Made by a program: the position numbers and the translations under genes. 64,000 nucleotides of DNA from Klebsiella sp. BIGb0138 (GTDB taxonomy: Bacteria; Pseudomonadota; Gammaproteobacteria; Enterobacterales; Enterobacteriaceae). The stretch spans positions 62,001-126,000 of the forward strand of contig NZ_SMCV01000007.1 of the NCBI RefSeq assembly GCF_004342285.1. Direction: 5' to 3'. Numbering within the stretch: position 1 is the stretch's first letter; each line of letters opens with the position of its first letter. Of this stretch, positions 52,619 to 62,501 are shown one piece after another. Below the pieces are notes generated by a model. The model made no database searches. It was not told the DNA's origin and saw only the letters and a list, made by a program, of their open reading frames with translations.

Positions 52619-53443
52619 ATGCAGGGCGTACCGGAACAGTTCCACGATGAAAGAGACAGCGCGCGTTTTCGCCATCTGGCGCAGGTGCCCGGCGTTGAGC
52701 TGTATCATGCCCATATTTCCCGCTACGCCTTCGAACCGCATACCCATGAAGCCTTCGGTATTGGCGCGATAGAACTGGGGGCCGAGCGTTTTCGCTATCG
52801 CGGCAGCCTGCACGTGGCTGCGGCGAACTCCATCGTCACGATGAACCCGGACGAGCTGCACACCGGCGAAGCGGCCACCGCCGACGGCTGGCGCTATCGT
52901 ATGGTCTATCTCGATCCCCGGATGCTGGAAGAGGTGACCGGCGTACGCCATTGGTGGTTCAGCGAAGTGGTACGACAGGATCCGCAGCGCTCGCAGCAGC
53001 TCTGCGGGCTTATTTATGGCCTCTGGCACACCGACGATCCGCTGGCCCAGCAGGGCCTGCTGCTCGATGTGATTGATACCTTCCGTCCGCTGGCGCACCA
53101 CGCCCCCGTCCAGGCGGAAGCGGCTCACCGCTTTGAACGCGTGCGCGACTATCTGCACGACAACTATATGCGGGCAATTTCCCTCGATGAGCTGGCGCAG
53201 GTTGTCGCCCTGAGTCCATACCATTTTCAACGCCAGTTTAAGGCCCATTTCCACGTTACTCCCCACCAGATGCTGATGGCCATTCGTCTGTGGCGGGCGA
53301 AAGCGTTTCTCACCCACGGCATGCCCGCCGCCGAAGTCGCCGCGGCGACCGGCCTCACCGACCAGTCGCATCTGACCCGCGCCTTTACCCGCCGCTACGG
53401 CATCACCCCGGTGCGCTATCAAAAGCAGGTCGCCCGGCGCTAA
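52619..53443 (+). CDS. AraC-family regulator
   Basis: A 274-residue regulator with an N-terminal cupin sensor domain (about 15-150, HAHISRYAFEPHTHEAFGIGAIELG start). Two C-terminal AraC helix-turn-helix motifs (about 170-270) include SLDELAQVVALSPYHFQRQFKAHF and PAAEVAAATGLTDQSHLTRAFTRRYGITPVRY. I chose ATG 52619, with GGGAG seven bases upstream; ATG 52598 would add seven residues. The gene is not found between qorB and ytfF in E. coli K-12. It precedes ytfF by 75 bases on the same strand, so YtfF, a DMT exporter, could be its target. Ligand unknown. Confidence 0.9.
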   Translation: MQGVPEQFHDERDSARFRHLAQVPGVELYHAHISRYAFEPHTHEAFGIGAIELGAERFRYRGSLHVAAANSIVTMNPDELHTGEAATADGWRYRMVYLDPRMLEEVTGVRHWWFSEVVRQDPQRSQQLCGLIYGLWHTDDPLAQQGLLLDVIDTFRPLAHHAPVQAEAAHRFERVRDYLHDNYMRAISLDELAQVVALSPYHFQRQFKAHFHVTPHQMLMAIRLWRAKAFLTHGMPAAEVAAATGLTDQSHLTRAFTRRYGITPVRYQKQVARR

Positions 53444-53518
53444 TGCGCAACCTCATACAATATTCCCGGCGTCGCCTCTTCTACACTTTCGCCAACGGAA
53501 ACGAGTGTGGATGGCGTG

Positions 53519-54493
53519 ATGATTAGTGGCGTGTTGTATGCCCTGCTGGCAGGGCTGATGTGGGGACTGATTTTCGTCGGCCCCTTGCTGGTGCCGGAAT
53601 ACCCGGCGCTACTGCAATCGATGGGACGCTATCTGGCGCTGGGACTGATCGCCCTGCCCCTGGCGTGGCTTGGCCGCGCGCGACTGCGGCAGCTTTCCGG
53701 GCGAGACTGGCGGACGGCGCTCGGGCTGACCATGATGGGCAACCTGATCTATTACGTGTGCCTCGCCAGCGCCATCCAGCGCACCGGCGCGCCGGTCTCC
53801 ACCATGATTATCGGTACCCTGCCGGTGGTGCTGCCGGTGATGGCGAACCTGCTCTACAGTCAGCGCGACGGTAAACTGCCGTGGCGACGGCTGTTTCCGG
53901 CGCTGACCTGCATCGCCATCGGCCTGCTGTGCGTTAATATTGCCGAGCTTCGCCAGGGCCTGCCCAATTTTACGCTCTGGCGTTACTTTTCCGGCATTAG
54001 CCTGGCGCTGATCTCGGTAGCCTGCTGGGCGTGGTACGCCCTGCGTAATGCCCGCTGGCTGCGGGAGAACCCGGACAAACACCCGATGATGTGGGCGACG
54101 GCGCAGGCGCTGGTCACCCTCCCGGTGTCGCTGGCGGGCTACCTGGTGGCCTGCGGGTGGCTACATAGCCAGCAGGTCGACTTCCCCTTACCGTTTGGCC
54201 CACGCCCGGCGGTCTTCGTGACGCTGATGCTGGCGATTGCGGTCCTTTGCTCCTGGGTGGGCGCGCTGTGCTGGAACATCGCCAGTCAGAAACTCCCCAC
54301 AGTGATCCTCGGGCCGCTTATCGTTTTCGAAACGCTGGCAGGCCTGCTGTATACCTTCCTGCTGCGCCACAGCATGCCGCCGCTGCTGACGCTCAGCGGT
54401 ATCCTGCTGCTGGTCCTCGGCGTGGTCTCCGCGGTGCGCTCACGACCAGAAAAACCGCTGCTGCTGGAGCGGGTCTGCGACCACAAAAAATAG
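53519..54493 (+). CDS. ytfF: DMT-superfamily inner-membrane transporter YtfF
   Basis: A 324-residue protein with ten membrane helices in two EamA-like halves, related to amino-acid and metabolite exporters. It starts MISGVLYALLAGLMWGLIFVGPLLVPEYPALLQSMGRY, which is nearly identical to E. coli YtfF as I recall it, and includes IQRTGAPVSTMIIGTLPVVLPV in the first half and LPTVILGPLIVFETLAGLLYTFLL in the second. Alternative GTG starts at 53507 and 53516 exist; ATG 53519 best matches the homologue. Substrate is not established. Confidence 0.88.
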   Translation: MISGVLYALLAGLMWGLIFVGPLLVPEYPALLQSMGRYLALGLIALPLAWLGRARLRQLSGRDWRTALGLTMMGNLIYYVCLASAIQRTGAPVSTMIIGTLPVVLPVMANLLYSQRDGKLPWRRLFPALTCIAIGLLCVNIAELRQGLPNFTLWRYFSGISLALISVACWAWYALRNARWLRENPDKHPMMWATAQALVTLPVSLAGYLVACGWLHSQQVDFPLPFGPRPAVFVTLMLAIAVLCSWVGALCWNIASQKLPTVILGPLIVFETLAGLLYTFLLRHSMPPLLTLSGILLLVLGVVSAVRSRPEKPLLLERVCDHKK

Positions 54494-54526
54494 CCTGGTA
54501 TCCGAAAGGGGTATTTCCTTGCCAAT

Positions 54527-54549
54527 AAGATGCATTTAAAATACATCTT
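54527..54549. promoter_or_regulatory. NsrR operator of ytfE
   Basis: AAGATGCATTT (54527-54537), one central A, and AAATACATCTT (54539-54549) form the 11-1-11 inverted repeat typical of NsrR, with one mismatch between arms. It is 26 bases before ytfE. NsrR loses its Fe-S cluster with nitric oxide and then releases ytfE, as known in E. coli. Confidence 0.9.
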
Positions 54550-54575
54550 ATATTCTTCAAGACGAGGTATTCGCT

Positions 54576-55238
54576 ATGGCTTTTCGTGACCAACCTTTAG
54601 GCGAGCTGGCGCTGACGATCCCCCGCGCCTCCGCGTTGTTCCGTAAATATGATATGGACTACTGCTGCGGCGGTAAACAGACGCTGGATCGTGCCGCATC
54701 GCGTAAGGAGCTGGACGTCGCGGTGATTGAAGCCGAGCTAGCCAGACTGGCGGAAGAGCCGGTCGAAAAGGACTGGCGCGTCGTGCCGTATGCGGAAATC
54801 ATCGATCACATCATCGCTCGTTATCACGACCGCCACCGCGAGCAGTTGCCGGAGCTGATCCTGCAGGCGACCAAAGTTGAGCGCGTGCATGCCGGCAAAG
54901 CAGGCGTGCCGGCCGGCTTAACCAAATACCTGACCATGCTGCACCAGGAGCTCTCCAGCCATATGATGAAAGAGGAGCAGATCTTGTTCCCGATGATCAA
55001 ACAGGGCATGGGCACCCACGCCGCCGGGCCCATCAGCGTCATGGAAGGCGAACACGACGAAGCGGGTGAACTGCTGGAAGTGATTAAGCATGTCACCAAC
55101 AATGTGACGCCGCCGGCGGAAGCCTGCACCACGTGGAAAGCGATGTACAACGGCATTAACGAACTGATCGACGACCTGATGGAACACATCAGTCTGGAAA
55201 ACAACGTTCTGTTCCCGCGTGCCCTCGCGGGAAAATAA
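54576..55238 (+). CDS. ytfE: Iron-sulfur cluster repair di-iron protein YtfE (RIC)
   Basis: A 220-residue cytoplasmic protein that repairs Fe-S clusters damaged by nitric oxide or peroxide. The N-terminal ScdA domain has the cysteine pair YCCGG (Cys30-Cys31). The C-terminal hemerythrin-like domain supplies di-iron ligands: [17 protein letters not shown] (about 80-96), [17 protein letters not shown] (about 129-145), EGEHDEAG (about 156-163) and [12 protein letters not shown] (about 203-214). ATG 54576 is preceded by GACGAGGTATTCGCT. Control is by the NsrR site just upstream. Confidence 0.97.
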   Translation: MAFRDQPLGELALTIPRASALFRKYDMDYCCGGKQTLDRAASRKELDVAVIEAELARLAEEPVEKDWRVVPYAEIIDHIIARYHDRHREQLPELILQATKVERVHAGKAGVPAGLTKYLTMLHQELSSHMMKEEQILFPMIKQGMGTHAAGPISVMEGEHDEAGELLEVIKHVTNNVTPPAEACTTWKAMYNGINELIDDLMEHISLENNVLFPRALAGK

Positions 55239-55240
55239 AT

Positions 55241-55265
55241 AAAAAAAAGGCGCCCGCAGGGCGCC
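55241..55265 (-). terminator. Terminator of cycA
   Basis: GGCGCCC (55249-55255) pairs with GGGCGCC (55259-55265) around GCA. On the minus strand eight U residues (55248-55241) follow directly. It is about 90 bases after the cycA stop and also just after the ytfE stop. Confidence 0.8.
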
Positions 55266-55286
55266 CTCGATATTGTCAGTCTTATT

Positions 55287-55308
55287 GGCCACTTCGGTGG
55301 CCCTTTTT
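55287..55308 (+). terminator. Terminator of ytfE
   Basis: GGCCAC-TTCG-GTGGCC (55287-55302), a stable UUCG tetraloop hairpin, is followed by CTTTTT. It is 48 bases after the ytfE stop. Confidence 0.85.
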
Positions 55309-55355
55309 ATGACGGGCCGTTGCAAACAACGTTAAACATCTCTCCCGAAGATTTT

Positions 55356-56759
55356 TTATTGCGCCAGACGTTTCTTACCGGCGAGGAACCAGCCCGCCGC
55401 CAGCAAAATGAACCACAGCGGCGTGACGATCAGCGCTTCGCGCGTATCGCTTTCCAGGGTCAGCAGCACCAGAACGAAGACGAAGAACGCCATACAGACC
55501 CAGCACATCAGTTTACCCAGCGGCATCTTATATTTGGACTGCTCATGCAGATGCGGACGCTTTTTGCGGTAGACCAGGTACGAGCAGAGAATAATGGTCC
55601 AGACGAACATAAACAGAATGGCCGAGACCGTGGTAATCATGGTGAACGCCGCAATCACGCTCGGATTAACCATCAACATCACCACGCCGCCCAGCAGGCA
55701 CATGCAGGAGAAGGTCAGTCCTTTCGCCGGTACCGCTCGTTTCGACAGTTTGGCGAACATCGACGGCGCCTGACCATCCTGCGCCAGACCGAACAGCATA
55801 CGGCTGGTCGAGAACACGCCGCTGTTGGCGGAAGAGGCGGCCGAAGTCAGCACCACAAAGTTAATCAGGCTGGCGGCAGCCGGCAGGCCAACCAGTACGA
55901 ACAGCTCGACGAACGGGCTTTTGCTCGGCACCACGGAGCTCCACGGCGTCACGGACATAATCACGATCAGCGCGAAGACGTAGAACATAATAATGCGCAG
56001 CGGGATAGAGTTAATCGCGCGCGGCAGGGATTTCTCCGGATCTTTGGTCTCCGCGGCGGTGGTCCCCACCAGCTCAATCCCGACGAATGCAAAGACCGCG
56101 ATCTGGAAACCGGCAAAGAACCCGCTGATGCCTTTCGGGAACCAGCCGCCGTCATTCCACAGATGAGCGAAGGAAGCCTCGACGCCGGTCGGCGATTTGA
56201 AGTGCATCAACACCATCACCAGGCCGACGACAATCAGCGCCACGATAGCGACAATTTTGATCATCGCGAACCAGAATTCCATTTCACCAAACATTTTTAC
56301 GGTGGCGAGGTTAAGGCTCAGCAGCAGCAGGATCACCGCCAGCGAGGCCACCCAGTCGGAAAGCCCGGGAAACCAGAACTGGGCGTAGGCGGTAATCGCC
56401 ACCACGTCAGCCATCCCGGTCACCACCCAGCAGAACCAGTAGGTCCAGCCGGTAAAATATCCCGCCCACGGCCCCAGCAGATCGGCGGCGAAGTCGCTGA
56501 ATGATTTATATTCCAGGTTCGACAGCAGCAATTCGCCCATCGCACGCATGACGAAAAACAGCATAAAGCCGATGATCATATAAACAAAAATAATGGATGG
56601 CCCGGCGAGGCTGATGGTTTTGCCGGAGCCCATAAATAGCCCGGTACCGATGGCGCCACCGATAGCAATAAGCTGAATATGCCGGTTCGTGAGATTTCGC
56701 CGTAGCGATTGTTCAGTCGGAGCCTGCTCTTCGGCAGCGACTTTGACCTGATCTACCAT
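55356..56759 (-). CDS. cycA: D-serine/D-alanine/glycine:H+ symporter CycA
   Basis: A 467-residue inner-membrane amino-acid permease of the APC family with twelve helices. It imports glycine, D-serine, D-alanine and the drug D-cycloserine. The consensus helix-1 region LIAIGGAIGTGLFMGSGKTI (about 29-48) and GTTAAETKDPEKSLPRAINS are intact. I chose ATG 56759 (AGGAAG upstream), which begins MVDQVKVAAEEQAP like E. coli; an upstream frame to 56822 would add 21 hydrophilic residues. In E. coli the mRNA is repressed by the small RNA GcvB. The gap 56823-57065 is A+T-rich and holds its promoter; no gene is seen there. Confidence 0.97.
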   Translation of the reverse strand: MVDQVKVAAEEQAPTEQSLRRNLTNRHIQLIAIGGAIGTGLFMGSGKTISLAGPSIIFVYMIIGFMLFFVMRAMGELLLSNLEYKSFSDFAADLLGPWAGYFTGWTYWFCWVVTGMADVVAITAYAQFWFPGLSDWVASLAVILLLLSLNLATVKMFGEMEFWFAMIKIVAIVALIVVGLVMVLMHFKSPTGVEASFAHLWNDGGWFPKGISGFFAGFQIAVFAFVGIELVGTTAAETKDPEKSLPRAINSIPLRIIMFYVFALIVIMSVTPWSSVVPSKSPFVELFVLVGLPAAASLINFVVLTSAASSANSGVFSTSRMLFGLAQDGQAPSMFAKLSKRAVPAKGLTFSCMCLLGGVVMLMVNPSVIAAFTMITTVSAILFMFVWTIILCSYLVYRKKRPHLHEQSKYKMPLGKLMCWVCMAFFVFVLVLLTLESDTREALIVTPLWFILLAAGWFLAGKKRLAQ

Positions 56760-57065
56760 GTGATTTTCTTCCTGTTGTACCTGTCTGTGTTGTTCAGGCT
56801 CTGATGGCCCGTCATCTGTCATAACCCCGGAAAAGGGTTTATCGATATTAGGTAAGAATCGGAGGGATGAATACTATGATTTAGATATAATGTTAATTTT
56901 ATGTTTAAAGTGAGTGTTATATCACTCCGGTTGCGCGAAACAGTTCACAAAAATACACCCAAAAAGCAGATATGCAATATAAAATTCCATCAAATTCTTG
57001 AGTTAAGGATTTTGCGCTACTTTTAGTCGCTTCCTCCCCCTTCAGGGAGAGGAAGCATCTGCTGA

Positions 57066-57686
57066 TTAGATAATATCCAGCAGTTCAACTTCAAAAATCA
57101 GGGTGCTGAACGGAGGAATAGACGCCCCCGCGCCACGCTCGCCATAAGCCAGATTGTGCGGAATCGTCAGTTCCCATTTGGAACCTACCGGCATCAGGGT
57201 CAGCGCTTCAATCCAGCCGCCGATCACCCCGGTAACCGGGAATTCAGCCGGCTCGCCGCGGGCGACGGAGCTGTCAAATACGGTACCGTCAATCAGCTTA
57301 CCGGTATAGTGCACACGTACGCGGTCGGTACGCGCCGGGATAGCGCCCTCACCCTGAGTCAGGACGCGGAACTGCAGGCCGGATTCGGTGCTGTTTACGC
57401 CTTCACGTTCGCGGTTTTCATCGAGGTATTTCTGCCCATCGGCCGCCATTTCCTGGAAACGCTCGCGGCGTACCGCATCGGCACGTTCGTGGATCTCACG
57501 CAGCGCGCGATGAACGGCTTCCACCGGCACCTGCGGCTGGTTACCTTCCAGCGCATCGGCAATGCCGGCAACCAGTGCTTCAGGCAGCAGCCCCTGCAGG
57601 CCGGATTCGCTCAGCTGTTGTCCAACCTGCAAGCCGATACCGTAACTTGCCTGCGCTTCAATAGTGTCAAAAGTCGGGGTTGCCAT
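57066..57686 (-). CDS. fklB: FKBP-type peptidyl-prolyl cis-trans isomerase FklB
   Basis: A 206-residue FKBP22 homologue. The N-terminal helical dimerisation domain (about 1-90) is followed by the FKBP domain (about 105-206) with [40 protein letters not shown] and [24 protein letters not shown], which include the active-site aromatic residues. There is no signal peptide, so it is cytoplasmic. ATG 57686 is preceded by AAGGAAAGAAG. A GC hairpin (57029-57056) follows the stop. It is divergent from ytfB. Confidence 0.96.
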   Translation of the reverse strand: MATPTFDTIEAQASYGIGLQVGQQLSESGLQGLLPEALVAGIADALEGNQPQVPVEAVHRALREIHERADAVRRERFQEMAADGQKYLDENREREGVNSTESGLQFRVLTQGEGAIPARTDRVRVHYTGKLIDGTVFDSSVARGEPAEFPVTGVIGGWIEALTLMPVGSKWELTIPHNLAYGERGAGASIPPFSTLIFEVELLDII

Positions 57687-58038
57687 CTTCTTTCCTTATT
57701 TATCGGGGGAAAATTTCATACTCGCAGGATTTTGAATGGCCGAAGCGGGCAGGTTCATGGATTCCCGACAACCTGAGTCACGATGTGACCGCAGGCTGCG
57801 GGCGCAGCCTGCGCTCCAGCGACTCGAAAGACGACGAGTATAAAGTGGTGGGCAGCATATCAGCCATCGTCCGACGGGTAAAACTTTGTCGCAGAGATGA
57901 TGACAAATCTGAGGGAAACAGAAACAATAGGAGATATCAGGTTAACCTCACGAAACATATCTTTGTCTCGGCCATCAGGAAGTTAGCCATCTATACTCTA
58001 CGGAGCAGGATAAAAATATGCGGAGCAGGAGGAAAGCC
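57687..58038. other. Intergenic region fklB/ytfB
   Basis: No gene is seen in these 352 bases between the divergent fklB and ytfB. GGGCGCAGCCTGCGCTCC (about 57800-57817) is a short GC hairpin. GGAGCAGGAGGAAAGCC before 58039 is a strong ribosome site for ytfB. Promoters could not be placed with confidence. Confidence 0.4.
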
Positions 58039-58707
58039 ATGCCCGGGCGCTTTGACATCACATCTACCCTGGCGAAGATCTGGCACGCCCCGGATCAGAT
58101 TCGCATTATGGATCCGCTGCCGCCGATGCATCGCCGGGGCATTATTGCCGGCGCCTTGCTGGTGATTATCGGCATACTGCTCCCGTCTGAGGATAGCGGC
58201 AGCCCGGCGCAGAGCGCGCGTGAGGCTAACCTTGACCTGCAATCGCAGTCCCAGCCGTCATCCTCATCCCAGCAGGCCATGCCGCTGCCGCCCATTACCA
58301 CCACGCCGACGGTCAATGATGCCGATCAGATGGCGCCGGTGGCGCCGGAGCCCGTCCAGGACGAGCCGGTGGAACAGAGCCAGAGCCAGGCCTACTCGCA
58401 ACCGCAGCAGCAACAGCAGCAACAATCGACTCCGGGTATTGAACAACAGTGGCGCACTTACCGCATCGAAGCCGGCAAAACGCTGGCTCAGCTGTTCCGC
58501 GATCATAACCTGCCGCCGACCGACGTGTATGCCATGGCGCAGGTGGAAGGCCCCGGTAAGCCTTTAAGCTCGCTGCAAACCGGGCAAACGGTGCAGATTC
58601 GCCAGAATGCGAACGGCGTAGTCACCGGCCTGACGATCGATACCGGCGGCGGGCAGCAGGTGCTGTTCACCCGTCAGTCAAACGGCAGCTTTATCCGCGC
58701 GCGATAG
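58039..58707 (+). CDS. ytfB: OapA/LysM-like cell-division-associated protein YtfB
   Basis: A 222-residue inner-membrane protein: a cytoplasmic N-terminus (about 1-33), one membrane helix (GIIAGALLVIIGILLP, about 34-50), a long Ser/Gln/Pro-rich periplasmic linker (about 55-135) and a C-terminal OapA/LysM-like glycan-binding domain (about 140-222, YRIEAGKTLAQLFRDHNLPPTDVYAMAQVEG). The linker includes QPQQQQQQQS from a CAG/CAA run at 58400-58428. E. coli YtfB localises to the septum and binds glycans. ATG 58039 gives the N-terminus MPGRFDITSTLAKIWHAPD, like E. coli. ytfA and yjfZ, its K-12 neighbours, are absent. Confidence 0.93.
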   Translation: MPGRFDITSTLAKIWHAPDQIRIMDPLPPMHRRGIIAGALLVIIGILLPSEDSGSPAQSAREANLDLQSQSQPSSSSQQAMPLPPITTTPTVNDADQMAPVAPEPVQDEPVEQSQSQAYSQPQQQQQQQSTPGIEQQWRTYRIEAGKTLAQLFRDHNLPPTDVYAMAQVEGPGKPLSSLQTGQTVQIRQNANGVVTGLTIDTGGGQQVLFTRQSNGSFIRAR

Positions 58708-58946
58708 CCCGCCACATAACCCACGGCCAATGCCGGGTATCTCGCCCGGCCTGGCGGGACAGATTCATCCCCTCGCCTCCCTGCCCTCTGCGCATCCGTA
58801 CGCCGCCCGTCGACCAGCGGATGTGTGACATCGCGACGCCAACGCGCGCTTTGAGCATGATGTTTTTACCGCCAGAGGCTTATCCGCCGTCGGCAACAGG
58901 GCGTGGCAACAGCGATTTTTCGGCAAGGTGCAAAGCGGGGAATGCA

Positions 58947-58977
58947 GAAAAGCAAAACGCCGGCACAAGGCCGGCGT
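58947..58977 (-). terminator. Terminator of the rpsF-priB-rpsR-rplI operon
   Basis: ACGCCGGC (58957-58964) pairs with GCCGGCGT (58970-58977) around a 5-base loop; on the minus strand UUUUGCUUUU follows. It is 22 bases after the rplI stop. The rest of 58708-58999 shows no gene. Confidence 0.85.
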
Positions 58978-58999
58978 CTCGACGCGAACGGAGTAAAAA

Positions 59000-59461
<462 letters not shown>

Positions 59462-59490
59462 TCAAAGTCGTATTAATGGACCGTGACCGA

Positions 59491-60037
<547 letters not shown>

Positions 60038-60042
60038 CAGGA

Positions 60043-60456
<414 letters not shown>

Positions 60457-60463
60457 TTATTCA

Positions 60464-60498
60464 GCCTCCTGTCTGGGTCAGCCGCGGCCCATGGAGGC
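60464..60498 (-). promoter_or_regulatory. Leader hairpin of rpsF (candidate S6-S18 autoregulatory RNA)
   Basis: On the transcript GCCUCC (60498-60493) pairs with GGAGGC (60469-60464), and inside it UGGG (60491-60488) pairs with CCCA (60477-60474), with GCCGCGGCUGA between. The CCG in the loop/bulge region is the feature reported for S6-S18 binding. The outer stem ends 25 bases before the rpsF start. Autoregulation is inferred from known enterobacterial leaders. Confidence 0.65.
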
Positions 60499-60785
60499 AA
60501 GGAACGTGTTAAAGGGCGGCCGAAAAATTGACGCGTCATTCTACTTTCGCCGCCCTGGGAAGACAAGCGAATTGCGCAAATAATTCGCACTAACCGCTAA
60601 GTCGCGCTAAGTCAGTGATTTAAAATTAATCAACGACAGCAGCGACACTTTTTTGAACAACTTCATCAGAAATGGTCGCGATGCACCCGCCAGGCAGCGA
60701 TTACACTTAGATCAACACTATCGATAACCGAAGAGGAGCCTGAGTTAACGCCAGAATGGCCGGCTGAACGTAAGGAGCGTAGAGT
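60499..60785. other. Promoter region between rpsF and yjfY
   Basis: No gene is seen. GGGCGGC and GCCGCCCT (about 60514-60520 and 60549-60556) form an inverted repeat around GAAAAATTGACGCG..., which on the minus strand would precede the leader hairpin. The stretch 60580-60660 is A+T-rich. AAGGAGCGTAGAGT precedes yjfY. Confidence 0.4.
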
Positions 60786-61061
60786 ATGAAATACATCATC
60801 ATTGCCGTTATGGCTGCGCTTTTATTGAGCGCCAACGCGCTCGCAGCCATCAAGATCGATGGGCGCCAGGCACGAAACATGGACGATGTGCAGAGCCTGG
60901 GCGTGATCTATATCAACCATAACATGGCGACTGAACAAGAAGCCGATCAGGCGCTGAGTCAGCAAAGCGACGCTGAAGGCGCGAAATATTTCCAACCGAT
61001 CCTGATTCACGAGCCGCAAAGCAACGGCGCGATCCACGCCAGCGCCGTGATTTATCGCTAA
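60786..61061 (+). CDS. yjfY: DUF1471 (YhcN/BhsA-like) periplasmic protein YjfY
   Basis: A 91-residue small secreted protein: signal peptide MKYIIIAVMAALLLSANALA, then a DUF1471 domain (IKIDGRQARNMDDVQSLGVIYINHNMATEQEADQAL to HASAVIYR). Relatives are stress-induced periplasmic proteins affecting biofilm or outer-membrane permeability. ATG 60786 follows AAGGAGCGTAGAGT. In E. coli the ula (L-ascorbate) genes lie between yjfY and yjfP; here only 63 bases separate them, and the two genes converge. Confidence 0.92.
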   Translation: MKYIIIAVMAALLLSANALAAIKIDGRQARNMDDVQSLGVIYINHNMATEQEADQALSQQSDAEGAKYFQPILIHEPQSNGAIHASAVIYR

Positions 61062-61124
61062 CGGTCGCGTTTCCCGGCGCCTCCTGAGCGGGGCGCCCGC
61101 CTCGCGCGGCGTAAAACGTCGCGT

Positions 61125-61841
61125 TTACAGATGCTGCTGGAAGAAAGTCACCGTCGTCGCCAGTGCTTCCGGCGTGATCCGGTGGCGAACGCCTTTCTGC
61201 CAGACGCAGGTCAGGTTGTTCGCCAGCGCGTTTTGCCGCAGCGCCTGCTGCAGCCGGAACGTCTCTGCCGCTGGCACCACATCGTCCTCATCCCCATGCC
61301 ACAGCAATAATGGCCGCTCGGCAAGCGTGCTGAGCTGCTCACTGACATCCCATTCCGCCAGCTGTTCGGCGCCGACCGCAGGCGAAGGAAACAGGCTCTG
61401 CGAGAGGTGCGTAAAGTAGCCGGAGCCCATCAGACAGGCCACGCTTTTCAGCTGCGGATGATGGGTCATGATCCCCAGCGCCGTCATTCCGCCCATCGAT
61501 GCCCCCGCCACCGCCAGACGATCGCCGTCCACCCAGCCCTGCTGGATAGTGGCTGCACGCAGCGCAGGAAACTCGGCAAAATTTTGCAGCAAAATCGGCC
61601 AGAAGCGCTGCATCCGCCCGCGCTCATCGCCGTCGTAACGGGCGCCATGCTCCGCCGCATCGGGCATAATCACGCGAAATCCCGCTTCCGCCAACGCGAC
61701 GGCAAAATAGCTGTAAACCATCTTCGACGAGGTAAATCCGTGATAAAAGATGATGCAGGGCAACGGTTTATCCAGCGCATTCTGCGGACAGGCGTGCAGG
61801 ACTTCGCCCCCCGCGAGGCGACGTATCTCGAGTGCAATCAT
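61125..61841 (-). CDS. yjfP: Alpha/beta-hydrolase esterase YjfP
   Basis: A 238-residue alpha/beta hydrolase of the BD-FAE/dienelactone-hydrolase-like group. The nucleophile elbow is GASMGG (about 113-118, the Ser). The acid is in LLWHGDEDDVVPAAETFRLQQAL and the base is the His in KGVRHRITPEAL. The oxyanion turn is FYHGFTSSK. E. coli YjfP has carboxylesterase activity on short acyl esters. The present protein is about 11 residues shorter, missing a piece after SLFPSP. It converges with yjfY, and bsmA begins about 210 bases further on. Confidence 0.92.
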   Translation of the reverse strand: MIALEIRRLAGGEVLHACPQNALDKPLPCIIFYHGFTSSKMVYSYFAVALAEAGFRVIMPDAAEHGARYDGDERGRMQRFWPILLQNFAEFPALRAATIQQGWVDGDRLAVAGASMGGMTALGIMTHHPQLKSVACLMGSGYFTHLSQSLFPSPAVGAEQLAEWDVSEQLSTLAERPLLLWHGDEDDVVPAAETFRLQQALRQNALANNLTCVWQKGVRHRITPEALATTVTFFQQHL

Positions 61842-62051
61842 TGATCATCTCCTTTCACTTTAGTGCTGGTATGCCATGGGCTAACATATTCCGCAAGCAA
61901 ATAGGTCCCCCCATGATTCATAATGTTGAGAACTCGGTTACGCTTTCACGATATTTTCATTCGAAAATCGCGTCAGAGATAACACTTCGGGAACATTCCC
62001 CGGAAATGAGATTCAGGCTACCACTACACTATGACTATCAGGAAACGAGAT

Positions 62052-62360
62052 ATGGTTATGCGCAGGTTAACACCGTGGTTTCTGGCTATCGCGTTAAGCG
62101 GTTGTAGTGTCCTGCAGGGGACGCCAGAAGCACCGCCATCCGCGACCGATCATCCGCAAGAGATTCACCGTAACCAGACGAACGGGCTACAGAAAATGGG
62201 GACGGTGAGCGTGTTGATGTACGGTTCGCCAATGGATGTCGAAGCGGCGTTGAAAACCAAAGCAGAAGCGGCGAAAGCGGATTACTACGTCATCGTCATG
62301 ATTGATGACACCCTGGTTCCCGGCCAGTGGTATTCGCAGGCGATTCTGTACCGTAAATAA
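62052..62360 (+). CDS. bsmA: Biofilm/stress lipoprotein BsmA (YjfO)
   Basis: A 102-residue lipoprotein with the DUF1471 fold. The lipobox is LSGC (signal about 1-17, lipidated Cys in ALSGCSVLQ), and the domain runs from LQKMGTVSVLMYGSPMDVEAALKTKAEAAKADYYVIVMIDDT to WYSQAILYRK. E. coli BsmA affects biofilm, acid and peroxide tolerance. I chose ATG 62052, with AGGA eight bases upstream; ATG 62031 and 62058 are alternatives. The next gene, yjfN, is a second DUF1471 protein 141 bases downstream. Confidence 0.9.
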   Translation: MVMRRLTPWFLAIALSGCSVLQGTPEAPPSATDHPQEIHRNQTNGLQKMGTVSVLMYGSPMDVEAALKTKAEAAKADYYVIVMIDDTLVPGQWYSQAILYRK

Positions 62361-62501
62361 CGGTACACGGTCTTTAAGTCAGCTTTACACTGCTTTGCGT
62401 CCATTCACGTTCTCCTGTGCATAATAACGTTCGGCCAGCCAACCTGGCAGGACGTTAGCAACGGACTGCCCTCGGGACTACGTGAAATGGAGCTGACGAC
62501 G

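Noticed and set aside
55320-56504. Open frame of 394 codons opposite cycA
   Set aside because: The product is dominated by His/Gln/Arg, typical of an antisense reading of a membrane-protein gene.
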